The position numbers were made by a program, and so were the translations under genes. Positions 54,141 through 64,000 of a DNA stretch of 64,000 bases are shown here, piece by piece. This stretch comes from Endomychus coccineus. Its lineage: Eukaryota > Arthropoda > Insecta > Coleoptera > Endomychidae. The stretch lies in contig OY294070.1 in the NCBI GenBank assembly GCA_958510875.1, positions 114,680,703 to 114,744,702 on the forward strand. The letters are read 5' to 3'. Under the pieces are notes generated by a model. The model ran no database searches and had not been told where the DNA came from. It was given only the letters and a program-made list of their open reading frames with translations. Position 1 is the first letter of the stretch; each line of letters opens with the position of its first letter.

Positions 54141-54674
54141 GTTATATATTGTCTGTTATAGACAGTCAGAAATGTGATAACGATTCATTATTCTATGAAA
54201 TTCTGAATTGTAAGTGATTACATTAGCTGTCAAAGACGTAAAAATGTATCGAAACCCTTTTATCACATTAGGTACTGAATTTTGAAAAATCGGTTGTTAA
54301 CAGGAAACTAGCCAAATTTCGAATAGTTTGGCCACATAGTTTAAGATCGCCATCGCGGTGCCATTCTCCAAGTTTCAACAGATGATTCATAATATTTCGA
54401 ATGAGTAGAAATAGCTGAAGTAGTAGAGAGTCGTGAAATTATACTCCATGTTATATGAGAATTTATCTGCATTGACAAGGATTTTTATGTTATGGAATGG
54501 TCTGTCACAGACATTAAGTGGCAGTGTATCAGCTGTTTGTCATCTAAACAACACCTATCTTGTTGCTGAGCTATATGTTGTCTGTTATAGACAGTGTGAA
54601 CTATGATAATGATTCATTATTCCAGGGAACTCTAAATTGTAAGTGATTATATTAGCTGTCAAAAACGTAAAAAA

Positions 54675-54911
54675 TTCCTCCCACCCCTTTCAGGATTGAG
54701 TTTGGGAGAATCCGTCTTGAGCGGGTGTTTATGTCGTATAAGAATCTCAAAACCAACATGTCTGAAATTTCACAAACTAACTCGTGATAAAGTTGTTATC
54801 ACGAGTTAGTTTGTAAAATTTCAGACATGTTGGTTTTGAGATTCTTATACGACATAAACACCCGCTCAAGACGGATTTTCCCAAACTCAATCCTGAAAGG
54901 GGTGGGAGGAA
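54675..54911. repeat. Near-perfect palindrome, 115-bp arms with 7-base loop
   Basis: Left arm 54675-54789, loop 54790-54796, right arm 54797-54911. By eye the arms differ at only two positions (near 54711 and 54768 against their partners). The transcript or single strand would form one very long hairpin. The right arm is followed directly by a second direct copy of 'aactaactcgtgataaagtt', so the right arm looks like an inverted duplication inserted into it. The LINE target site begins 10 bases farther on. Confidence 0.9.
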
Positions 54912-55260
54912 ACTAACTCGTGATAAAGTTGTTGGGGTCAAGAGACAATGACGGTATCGGAGTCTCAGGGCGATAGCTTTCGAGGAAGCTGAACCAAGAC
55001 CGTCTGTGCGCGATGAAAAATTGCACCCTGCCAGAGGTGGCCCTGCTATTTACTGAACACAGCGGATCTAGACCGGGAGGTCGATAAACATCCCCCAAGC
55101 TTAGGTGTTAAGATATCGTGCCTTTGGCTGAATGGTCTGGGTTACAGGCCGCAAACGTTTCCTCCGAGAAACCGGGCCGAATCTCGGGTGTATTAGGCCT
55201 TCCATCCGTATGGGGCTCTGCGGATGATGACTGACTTTCCCCATTACTCGTGGGAATCCT

Positions 55261-56430
55261 ATGGAAACCAAAAAACCAAAAATGCAAGAGGGGTCCTCTT
55301 TCCCCCCTTCCTCTTCTCCCTTCTCTCAACCAGCGGGCTCCTTACAGGAGTCCTCACATCCCCTCCTTTCACCTGAGGGCTCCTCACAAGAGTCCCCAGT
55401 CTTCCCCTCCTCACAAGAGGGCTCCTTACAGGGGCTTTCCTCACCTTTCAAAATCCCCCGGATGGCTCCCTACAGGGGCCATCTGAATCCTGTCCCGGGA
55501 CCGAAAAAACTGACCACCCTAATAGATAGGTGAAAGTTAATCGGCCTAACAAGTATGGGTCGGCAAAAAAGCGGCGCAGGAAGGCGCGTGAAAAGCAGGA
55601 GGCTGCGGCGGCTACGGTCCCCGTGGCTTCATTGCCGAAGACGGGTCTCCCTGAACCGCCTCAGGGACAGGGGTCCTCGGGCTCCCTCAAGGGGGTCCAT
55701 GGTGCCTCTGCACCAAACAAGGTTTAGCCGGGTGGATCCGGAGAGGCGGGGGCCTTAAAACGCACCCGCTCCTCCGGCTCTACCCCGCAGGACCCAAAAC
55801 GCGTATGCAAACGCCCCAATCCCTCAAGGACTGGGGCTAGTAGCTACGCACAAGTAGCCTCGACCTCGGGGGAGAGGGCTCTGCATGTTGTCGTCTTCAG
55901 AAAGGGTGACCTGGAAAAAGGGTTCACTCCAGCCGAGATCATGGAGTACAATGATGCGGTGGAGGACGTAACCTTCTCCCTTCCGGAGGGGATTGCCCCT
56001 CCACATTTTCGTTCCACCAGGATTTGGAACCGGTATCTGCTGACAACAGCAGCAGATGCTGCCTCCAAAGAATGGCTGCTGAAAACAGTGGTCGCCTTGA
56101 AACCCTGGGGATGAGGTCGATCTCCGTGCAGTAGAGCCCTCAGCTCTACCCAAACGGAGAAAGGCCATGCTATGGGTGCCTGGGAAACGGCATCTTCCAA
56201 ACCAGGCCATCCTCAATGACCTGGAAAAACAGAACTCAGGGCTTCCCTCTTCCAAGTGGGGAGTACTCGATAGGAAGGAGGAATCTCTGGGTCTGAGACT
56301 TGTAGTATGGCTGGATGAGCGGTCCGTCAACCTCCTCAAGGAGATGGACTTCCAGCCTTAAATCAAGGCTACCAGGGCTCAGGTAACCCTTCTGGGTCCT
56401 GGGGAAAAACAAGACAGACCGGAAGAGGAC
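55261..56430 (+). pseudogene. LINE ORF1 (DUF4780-type gag-like), frameshifted
   Basis: The N-terminal part is low-complexity, rich in Ser, Pro and Gln (55261-55533). A basic stretch 'KKRRRKAREKQEAAA' follows near 55570, probably for RNA binding. The C-terminal part, in a third frame from about 55838, reads 'ALHVVVFRKGDLEKGFTPAE' and 'RYLLTTAADAASKEWLLKTV'. After another shift at about 56115 it reads 'WVPGKRHLPNQAILNDLEKQ' and 'WGVLDRKEESLGLRLVVWLD'. This order matches DUF4780, the gag-like domain of insect R1/I-type LINEs that coats the RNA. At least three shifts break it. Confidence 0.7.
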
Positions 56431-56544
56431 TCACCAAACGTTGGTCCGCTGGAGGAGGCGGCAGTCGAAATGGGGCTACCTAGAGAGGTCCCATGAGACT
56501 GCTACTCCTCCTAAATTAAGATTTGTGAATGTTTTGCTGCCACT

Positions 56545-59500
56545 ATGACAGTAAAATTTCTACAAATCAACCTCCAGCACGGTAAGTCTTCAACTGTTGT
56601 GCTGTGTAAAAAGCTCATTGAGCAAAAAATTAATATGTCGCTGATTCAGGAACCATGGGTCTACCAAGGTCGGGTCAGGGGCATGACCCAAACCAAGGGT
56701 TTATTGTACAACTATAGAACGTCCTAGGGCCTGCATATTCACTAAAGACTTGAATGTGACTCCCATGCCAGGATTTCTTTCCAGAGACCTGGCAGCGGTC
56801 AGGCTGAGGTATACATCTGGGAACTTGGAGAGGGAGATGGTAGTAAGTTCTGCCTATTTCCCTTACGAGTCCCAATATGCTCCTCCAGTCGAGATGGCGG
56901 AGTTATGTCGATACTGTGAGGAGCAGGGGATTCCGCTTCTCCTCGGGTGCGACGCCAATGCCCACCACACGATGTGGGGGAGCAGTGACGTCAATCCTAG
57001 GGGGGAGGTTTGCTGGAATTCCTTAGCTCCACACAGCTTGAGGTCCTCAATAGAGGGTTAATATCGACTTATTTCACACCTAGAAGGCAGGAGGTTATGG
57101 ATCTGACCCTTTGCTCCAGGACAATGGAGACTCAGGTTTCGAAATGGAAAGTGTCTTCTGAAGTGTCCTTATCGGATCATAGACACATTCTATTCGATGT
57201 TGAATCTATCACAAATGAGATTCAAAGTTACAGGAATCCAAGGACCACCAACTGGGGCCTCTATAAGGAGGAGCTATGTGGTAGGCTCCTTATGCTTCCG
57301 ACTTATCACGGAGAAGGAAGGGCGGAGACAGAGGCTGCAGTTTCGGGTCTTAGCTCCGCCATCATATCTGCGTACGAAGCCAGCTGTGACCTTAGGCAGA
57401 GGAACGCTGGAGGAACAACGCCATGGTGGACCACAAAAGTGGAGGAACACCGGAAAATGTTGAGAAAACTCTTTAATAAAGCTAAGAGATCTCAAGCAGT
57501 CGTGGATTGGGAAAGCTATAAAGCGGCCCAAAGAGACTATAAAAAAGCGCTGAGAACGTCAGAACGAGACAGTTGGCGGACTTTCTGCGGGGATATCAAC
57601 AAGCTACCCCCTGCGGCAAGACTCTGCAAAGTTCTCTCAAAAGACAACAGAGCCAGAATTGAATCAGTGATTCTTCCGAGTGGTGAGTACACCACGACTC
57701 CGGAGGAGACACTGAGACACCTAGTGTCGGTCCATTTTCCTGACTCTGGAGACGGAGATCTGACTACTGAAAGAGACGATGGACAGAGTGACCGTCATAA
57801 CGGTGACGTTCGTCTGTCCTCCGACATAGTCAATTATGACAAGGTGAAGTGGGCAATATCCGGGTTCGCAGCGTACAAATCACCAGGCGAAGATGGAATC
57901 TTCCCGGCTCTCCTACAAGAGGGACAGGAAATAATCATCAAGCTATTGGTGAAAATCTTCCGATTTTGCTTAGCGACTGGCTTTATTCCTAAGCTATGGC
58001 GGGCAGTGGAAGTCGTGTTTATTCCAAAGACAGGTCTAACCTCATTCCTATTAAAGGCAATGGAGAGACTGATTGACCGATACTTGAGAGATGGCCCACT
58101 GAAGGCCCATCCCTTACACTGTCGTCAACACGCCTACCAGGCTGGCCTCTCGACTGAAACGGCCTTGCATCATCTAGTCACAAGAATAGATGGTGCTATG
58201 GCCCGGGAGGAACACGCCCTGGGAGTATTTATGGACATCGAGGGGGCATTTGATAACACGTCCGTCGAGTCTATCTGCTCAGCCGCTGAGAAGCATGGAG
58301 TCAGTTCAACACTGATCCGGTGGATTGGGGCCATGCTATCTACGCGTGCGATAAAGGCGCAACATAACGGATGTGTTGTACAAACCACCGCCACAAAAGG
58401 CTGTCCACAGGGAGGTGTGCTATCTCCGCTTCTGTGGTGCCTTGTAGTCGATGGATTATCGAAGGAACTGGAAGAGGCTGGGTTTTATGCCCAAGCCTAT
58501 GCCGATGACTTGGCTGGCGTCACCTTCGGGCGGCACTCGGGGACGCTGTGCGAGCTGCAAAATACGCTGCTCAGCATAGTGGACGGCTGGTGCCACACGA
58601 AGGAGCTAAAGGTAAATCCTGACAAAACGGAAGTTGTTCTGTTTATAAGGAAATGCAAGCTGGGCACACTACCAGAGATTAGTTTCTCTGGCAGGGTCCT
58701 GCCTTTCAAAGGGTCGGTGAAATTCCTGGGAGTAATCCTAGACTCTAAATTGACCTGGCGCGAACACCTCGAATATCGAGTCATTTTGGGCGTGCAGAAG
58801 AGCTTTCAGCAGCACATGGGGGTTACAGCCAAAGATCCTTCATTGGATCTATACTGCTGTGATTAGACCTATGGTTACCTACGCGGCGGTAGTGTGGTGG
58901 TCAGAGACAAGGACTGGTATTTCCCAGCGCCCCCTTGACCGTCTGCAGCGACTTGCATGCGTAGGCATACTGAGCGGCATGAGGTCGGCTCCGACGAGAG
59001 CCCTTGAAGCTCTCGCTGGATTACCACCTCTACACTTATACATTAAAACCGAGGCCATGAGAACGGCGTATAGGTTGAAGGGCCTAGGCCACTGGACCAA
59101 AACGTACCATTCTCGTGGACACTCATCGATTCTAAGTGAGGCAATCTCTAAATGCCCCATACTAGAAATGAAGCAAGATAGCATGATTCCTGCTATATGT
59201 CTCACTTCTCCCAAAATCCTCATCCCGGATAGAGGAGATTCGAACAACGATACCCTCACCCTACTACCACCAGACGGGCTCGTATGGTTCACAGATGGGT
59301 CCAAGGTAGGTCAGGCTTCTGGGGCGGGAGTGTACCTAAAAAGGCCAAGGATCACTATCTCAGTGAATCTAGGCGCTTATTGCACGGTTTTTCAGGCGGA
59401 GGTCTACGCAATACTGACTTGTGCCATGGAAAACTTGCGAAGAAACTATGTAAATAGGCGCATATATATCTGCACAGACAGCCGCTCGGCTCTGGCAGCT

Positions 59501-60112
59501 CTCAAATCACCCAGAGTCACATCAAGGCTCGTCAAAGAATGCAGGGACACACTGGCTGAACTAGCTAGGAGAAATAAAGTTCAACTCATCTGGGTCCCCG
59601 GACACAGCGGAGTTGCAGGGAACGAAATGGCCGACTCTCTGGCCAGGCGAGGGTCGTCTAGCTCCCCTATCGGGCCGGAGCCAATGGTCGCTTTATCAAA
59701 CTGCGTAGGTGGCCTCGCCCTTTTGGACCAACTAAATAAAGAGTGGTCTAAACTGTGGCGAGAATCACCACGCATGAGGCAGGCCAAGCTCTCCATCAAA
59801 GAGCCTGTGCCTAGGCTCTCAAAAAAACTCCTTTCTCTAAGCAGAAGGGACATCCGAGAGATGACTGGAATCCTAACCGGTCACTGTCGTCTTAACAAAC
59901 ATCCCCACACTATGGGCATCGCAGATGACCCAATATGTAGGAAATGCAGAGAGGTGGAAGAAACTGCCTCTCACATCCTGTTGGAATGCCCAGCGTTGGC
60001 ATCCCTCAGGCACCGACACTTTGGAGAATCAGAACTGCTCCCGGAGGAACTTATGGGAGCCGGCACTAGCAGTATTCTGGGTTTCTGGCGGGCCACAAAC
60101 CTGCTAGAATAG
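56545..60112 (+). pseudogene. LINE ORF2: endonuclease, reverse transcriptase, RNase H, zinc knuckle
   Basis: Starts at ATG 56545 with 'MTVKFLQINLQHGKSST', an AP-type endonuclease start. A stop at 56725 and a shift precede 'LGCDANAHHTMWGSSDVNPR' (56956-57015), then 'SDHRHILFD' (57169-57195) ends the endonuclease. The polymerase region shows 'YKSPGEDGIFPALLQE' (57874-57925), 'GVFMDIEGAFDN' (58220-58255), 'GCPQGGVLSPLLWCLVVDGL' (58399-58458) and 'AYADDLAG' (58494-58520). Near 58030 about 14 residues are missing: 'FIPKTGLTSFLLK' lacks the RPISL block. After a shift near 58860 come RNase H motifs 'VWFTDGSK' (59283), 'QAEVYAI', 'CTDSRSAL' and 'GNEMADSLAR', and a CCHC 'CRKCREVEETASHILLEC' (59937-59990). 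It is inactive because of stops, shifts and the polymerase deletion. Confidence 0.85.
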
Positions 60113-60198
60113 AATAGGCTCCTGACTACGGGGCGCACAATGGGCCCAACTAAGTGGCCTAAGTGCATCAGGGAGCTTAGCCTCCCACCATCTTCCTT

Positions 60199-60222
60199 GA
60201 TGATGATGATGATGATGATGAT
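60199..60222 (+). repeat. (TGA)n tail of the LINE
   Basis: Eight TGA units directly before the 3' target duplication, in place of a poly(A) tail. I-type elements are known for simple-repeat tails such as (TAA)n. Confidence 0.8.
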
Positions 60223-60264
60223 GATAAAGTTGTTGCTTGGAGTATTTAAAAAATGGTTTGCAGC

Positions 60265-60840
60265 TTGTTCTTCGATAAGTGTTCGGTCATTCCACCTCGC
60301 CGGAGCCATGAGTTGCCATTCATTCGAGAAAGATGATCCATTCAAAAATTTCTATCCATCGAAAAAGAACGAGATGAGTTCGCTATAATTGAATTTCCAA
60401 CATTGTCTTCGAAAAAGTTTAGCCCAATAATTCCAGTAGACGAAATCGCACATCATACTGTTATTTTTGAGCTATGCAATGGTTTCTGCTGAATAAGTCT
60501 GGAAAGTTCTGTTTATTCACAATACCAGACGACGAAAATGAGCTACATCGCTCATCCATAGATTATCTTAGAATTCGGGACCAAAGAGTTAAACGCCTTT
60601 CGAACAATTTGGTTTCTGTATGGGTATGACGTATGAGTACAGTTCCTTATGTGTAATTGTTTGAAAGCTTATATTTGAAATCTTCAACGATATTGAATGT
60701 CGAGGTGACGAATTTTGTGGACTACTTGTCGCCATAACCTTTGTCAGTGCCTGGATGTTTTCCTGACTTCCAGAAGGTTTTGATCTCCTATGAGATTCTT
60801 TCTTGAGCACCAAACCTGTTCCTACTTTCATTGAGATGGA
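60265..60840 (-). pseudogene. Tc1/mariner-like transposase remnant
   Basis: On the minus strand: an HTH-like region 'RRSKPSGSQENIQALTKV' and 'PRHSISLKISNISFQTITHK' (about 60790-60655), then 'WMSDVAHFRR' (normally WSDEAxF) near 60545. Broken pieces of the core follow to 60330, and 'EWQLMAPARWNDRTLI' (degraded, normally WxQQDGAxxHT) ends the match near 60315. Many stops. The high-coordinate end of the transposon is not identified. It may once have extended to the lower side of the LINE insertion, since the LINE entered next to it. Confidence 0.5.
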
Positions 60841-63229
60841 TTAGAAAGATTTGTACTCTTGCTATGAATATTGATGATAATAATAATATTGTTAATCAAA
60901 CATAAAATTTACAAAAAAGGCCTTATCGAATCGCCTTTTTTCGACTTTCGTAAGAGAATTGCTTCCTCTATCAAACTCCGAGAGCTTTACTTAAAGAGCT
61001 TACATTATTCCTATTCACAAATATTCATTTATATGCAGTGTGGCCATTCAATTTAGAGAATCATGATACGTTGGAGTTTGATTCAACATTGATTACCCAG
61101 AACAAGCGTGTAAAATATCTTTGACACTTACCCTTTTTATTTCACTAGACACTTATGGATTTAAACACTGGAATGTAAGTGGAAGGATAAACGCTACTTT
61201 CAATCAGAAAAACTCGTACTCTACAACAATAGCATATTTAATGAACATCAATTAAAATATAATGATGATAATAGAAAGAATATATATGATGATTGAAGAT
61301 AATAAAAATAATGTTATAATTAACTTACTTGCTAATATCATAAAATTATTATTAAGAATAATCTAATAATGAAAACTGAAGTTGAATAAAATTACCTAGA
61401 GAATCTAAATTTCAACTATAATCAATACTACATTTAATTATAATTTTGATGATTAGGTACTACGTTACGATTCACGTGTAACACATTTTGAATAATTATG
61501 TAACTTATGAAAGAAAGACGTGTAAAACTTCCATATTGACATCAACAATGGGCCTGGAACACCCACTATCTAAACATCTCCAGATTGTTCACATCAAGAT
61601 TTATCACGTAGCTACCTATCAGTTTCCCGTCCTATAATGGTAATTGATCTTGACAGGCCTATGATTTCCTTTACAACAAAAAATTTTTGTGAACTTATTG
61701 CAACCCTTTTGCTCATGTCAGCTATGGTATCATATTATCCATCTTGAAGTGAGTGTAGACTAGTTTGTGTTTATTTATTTACCATTTCTCACGCTTAAAT
61801 TTGTTATTGATACTAAATAGGAGACATCTGGATTCTTGTTACTTTGCTTTGAGATGTTCTAATTTTACATGAAGCTTCAATTTTCTAAACGTGATTTTGT
61901 TTTTTTGATATCGAAAATAGCCTGTACATAACCCTTATTACACTTCCAACTACAATTCTCTTAGAAATATTCAAAACTTGCAATACTTTGAAACCACTCC
62001 TCGTATATCTGTGACGGTTCAAGATGAAAACATAATTCACAGTTGAACGAAACCATTAGAGGCCATTTAAATTTCGAAACAGTGGGTTTATTAGTTTATT
62101 CAGATGAATGTTTTCGAGACTTCCTGTTAACACCTGCAGGTTATGTTGAGCCCAATTCTCATCGCGTTGTAATGCACGATATTATTAAACAGAATGCCAT
62201 TGCGTGGGTTAACTACTGGCAATTTATGTGAATCTATTATTCATTGGTATTAAATAACAAGCTGAATTTCTTTCCGTAATTGATATCAACTCTTGTAGAC
62301 TCTATTGGGATTTAATACACACAAGCTGGTATATCTAAGGTTAGTGAGGAGTGAAAAACAAAATTTCTATAAAACAGAGATTTACGTACAAATCATCCTG
62401 AATCCATAGACTGAGGTGTCCCAACCGTCCTGTCATATAGATTGACCAGACGGGTTTTATTGTATTCTTCCAGTAACTCAGTCACTCTATGGTCTATGGC
62501 CATCTGACGAAACTGCTAGCAAACATACGAAATAATTTTTCATTTTGATGATAGTAATTATTACTCCGTTGCTGGACTGGAATATCATGGGGAATCTCTT
62601 TGAAATATATGTAGAATATCTTCAGAATAACATACTTCTTGAAAGATAATGAAAGCCTCAATTAACTATGAAACAGTTCATACTGGATGCACTATAACAC
62701 TATATATTGAAATAATAATTATTATTCCTTATTTAAAATGAAAGTATTGTAACATCGCAAAAGTTTAAACTATACTTGTTTTTGATGACCTACTGAGTCT
62801 TGCCCCTCTAACTATAGATTTATCTGATTCTCCCTGGATAACCACAAATTAACTAAAGTTTCTGAAGAGCCTGAGAAGGCGAACAACTATCCAGAACTGT
62901 TACTGGTCGATATGTAGAAACCATACATACTACTTACTGGAGATTTGGTAATTGAATCCTATTGTATTGTCGCACCCCCATTATTCACTGTCATTCAAAT
63001 TTCAGAAGCTCTAATATTGACCTTTCATCGTACTGGGAAATAAGGGTTAGAATAAGCTCAATCTTTCTCTACATAAGGCATCTAATTTCTCACTTATGAC
63101 AAATATTTAAGTATACTCTGAAGATAGCTACTTTATAGCTGGCAAAGTCTTTAGAAGTACTTTAACAGTATTTTTACTGACTGTAGAGAGAAGATTCAAA
63201 TCTAAATACCTGTCAGAATGATGGAGCAC
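60841..63229. other. Long AT-rich stretch without recognised genes
   Basis: 2.4 kb of AT-rich DNA. A frame at 62043-62231 (62 residues) has no family motif. Nothing else can be supported. Confidence 0.45.
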
Positions 63230-63430
63230 TAGGAGAACTGTTTCCCTTTGCACAACCAGAAGGGAGTGGTATTCCGACTTATGTGGAGACAAATTGTAGA
63301 CCGACTCATCTGCTATCTTAGCGACCTTGGCATTATCTGTCAGAGTTATGCCGATGACATAAGCATATTCGCAATAGGTACGTTCGAGAATATCCTCGGC
63401 GACATAGATCCAAAGAGCCTCCATCTAGAT
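63230..63430 (+). pseudogene. LINE reverse transcriptase fragment
   Basis: A short plus-strand piece, with a frameshift, corresponds to the GCPQGGVLSPLLW region. It is followed in frame by 'VDRLICYLSDLGIICQSYAD' and 'DISIFAIGTFENILGDI'. The YADD catalytic motif (63346-63357) is intact. R1-like family. Only about 200 bases are recognisable. Confidence 0.6.
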
Positions 63431-64000
63431 GGATTATTAGGAACGTGAAATTGAGGTTCTGAAAGAACATAAGAACACTCAGACAATTATGTAGAAGACC
63501 ATATAAAAACTGTAAGCAAGCAAAGATTCTCTGATGGTTAAGAGATTGATAAGCAAACCTCTTTATTAATAAAGGGTCATCACAACCACGGCGGAGATGA
63601 ATACTATCACTTTTAAAATATAGGTAGGTATTTTAGAAATGTTCTTTGAACAGATTATAGGATTTGCTTTTGAGACTCATAATATAGATACCACACCACG
63701 ACCGATTAAATGCGTAATATAATAACTCAATTGCAAGTATCCATCCCCAAGTTCTCTACTAATTTTTAGAACAAATCCGAGCTTTTCCAACACAGTTGGA
63801 CCTCATCATTTATTATCTTAAGAGAAACTTATATTTGTGTGAAACAAAACGTCTAGATCCTTTATTAAGTCCGTTCTACTGATAAATATATTATCAATCT
63901 TGTAGCTTCAGACAATGAATGGATAATTGGTTGATTATAATCATTCAGTAGTGTCATTATCATCATACAGCTCATGGAGATATTATTTCTTATTATTATT
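63431..64000. other. Non-coding AT-rich end of window
   Basis: Nothing recognised. Confidence 0.4.

Larger units (their letters stand above)
52941..54680. repeat. Three diverged tandem units of about 400 bp
   Basis: Each unit opens with a sequence like 'cattccccaagtttcaagac' (52943, 53332) or its variant at 54362. Each continues with words such as 'ttatggaatgg.ctgtcac' and 'gttgtct.ttata.acagt'. Unit 2 is enlarged by a P-like element (53557-54140). The role is unknown; satellite-like or a decayed gene-family remnant. Confidence 0.65.
54934..60222 (+). mobile_element. R1/I-like non-LTR retrotransposon, nearly full length with target duplications
   Basis: 5.3 kb starting with GGGGTCAAG and ending in a (TGA)n tail (60199-60222) instead of poly(A). 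It is flanked by the identical bases 'tgataaagttgtt' (54921-54933 and 60222-60234), a 13-base target duplication that shares its TGA with the tail. It contains a 5' leader (54934-55260), a DUF4780-type first frame (55261-56430) and a second frame with endonuclease, reverse transcriptase, RNase H and zinc knuckle (56545-60112). Its GC content is clearly higher than its surroundings. Confidence 0.9.

Noticed and set aside
55824..56339. Minus-strand frames of 118-171 codons
   Set aside because: The plus strand encodes the DUF4780-type part of the LINE first frame; the minus frames result from its high GC content.
60140..60388. 82-codon plus-strand frame with a poly-Met run
   Set aside because: It is produced by the (ATG)n reading of the LINE's (TGA)n tail and the adjacent transposase remnant.

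Overview
The window looks like AT-rich nuclear DNA of an insect (order uncertain; a beetle or hemipteran would fit). The reasons are many decayed retroelements of arthropod type: several Penelope-like lineages, an R1/I-like LINE with a DUF4780-type first ORF, Jockey/CR1-like LINEs, BEL/Pao and Gypsy pieces. There are also DNA transposons of the mariner/Tc1, hAT, P and Helitron kinds, and a scarcity of ordinary genes. Nothing supports a bacterial or free viral origin for the window as a whole.

Layout. 1-9.2 kb: a decayed LINE and a Penelope-like copy (lineage A) split by a 1.3-kb repeat that carries a Helitron-type PIF1 helicase fragment. 9.9-13.9 kb: a mariner-like transposon with 97-bp inverted ends, into which a Penelope-like element (lineage B) with 630-bp inverted arms has inserted. 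14.2-16.3 kb: a second DDE transposon whose very long inverted ends reach into its transposase gene. 16.4-24.1 kb: Penelope fragments (B, C, D), a hAT element nested in one of them, and a LINE RNase H fragment. 25.6-30.0 kb: one large uninterrupted gene. 31.9-38.5 kb: Penelope copies (A and E, E arranged head to tail) and LINE fragments. 39-47.2 kb: a virus-derived cluster preceded by tandem repeats. 47.2-52.4 kb: LTR retroelement pieces and a LINE. 52.9-60.8 kb: a diverged tandem repeat holding a P-like element, a long palindrome, and a nearly complete R1-like LINE with target-site duplications. 60.8-64 kb: mostly featureless AT-rich DNA.

The two loci of most interest are both open over their full length while almost everything around them is broken. 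The first is a 1451-residue protein with an N-terminal segment resembling a PD-(D/E)XK-type nuclease fold (inference), a central NACHT/STAND-like NTPase and about 16 C-terminal ankyrin repeats. This is an NLR-like layout reminiscent of nucleic-acid-cutting STAND immune proteins. The second is an intronless, tightly spaced viral cluster of Polinton/adintovirus type: an A32-like packaging ATPase, a DUF8207-like protein, a fibre-like coiled-coil protein, an integrase scrap, a putative minor capsid protein and a small repeat-bearing protein. It lies directly downstream of a 20-bp E-box minisatellite. A roughly 480-bp AT-rich sequence follows both loci, which raises the question whether they share a history.

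All functional statements rest on motif recognition by eye; no alignment or database search was run. Boundaries of decayed elements are approximate unless a target-site duplication or empty-site comparison is cited.
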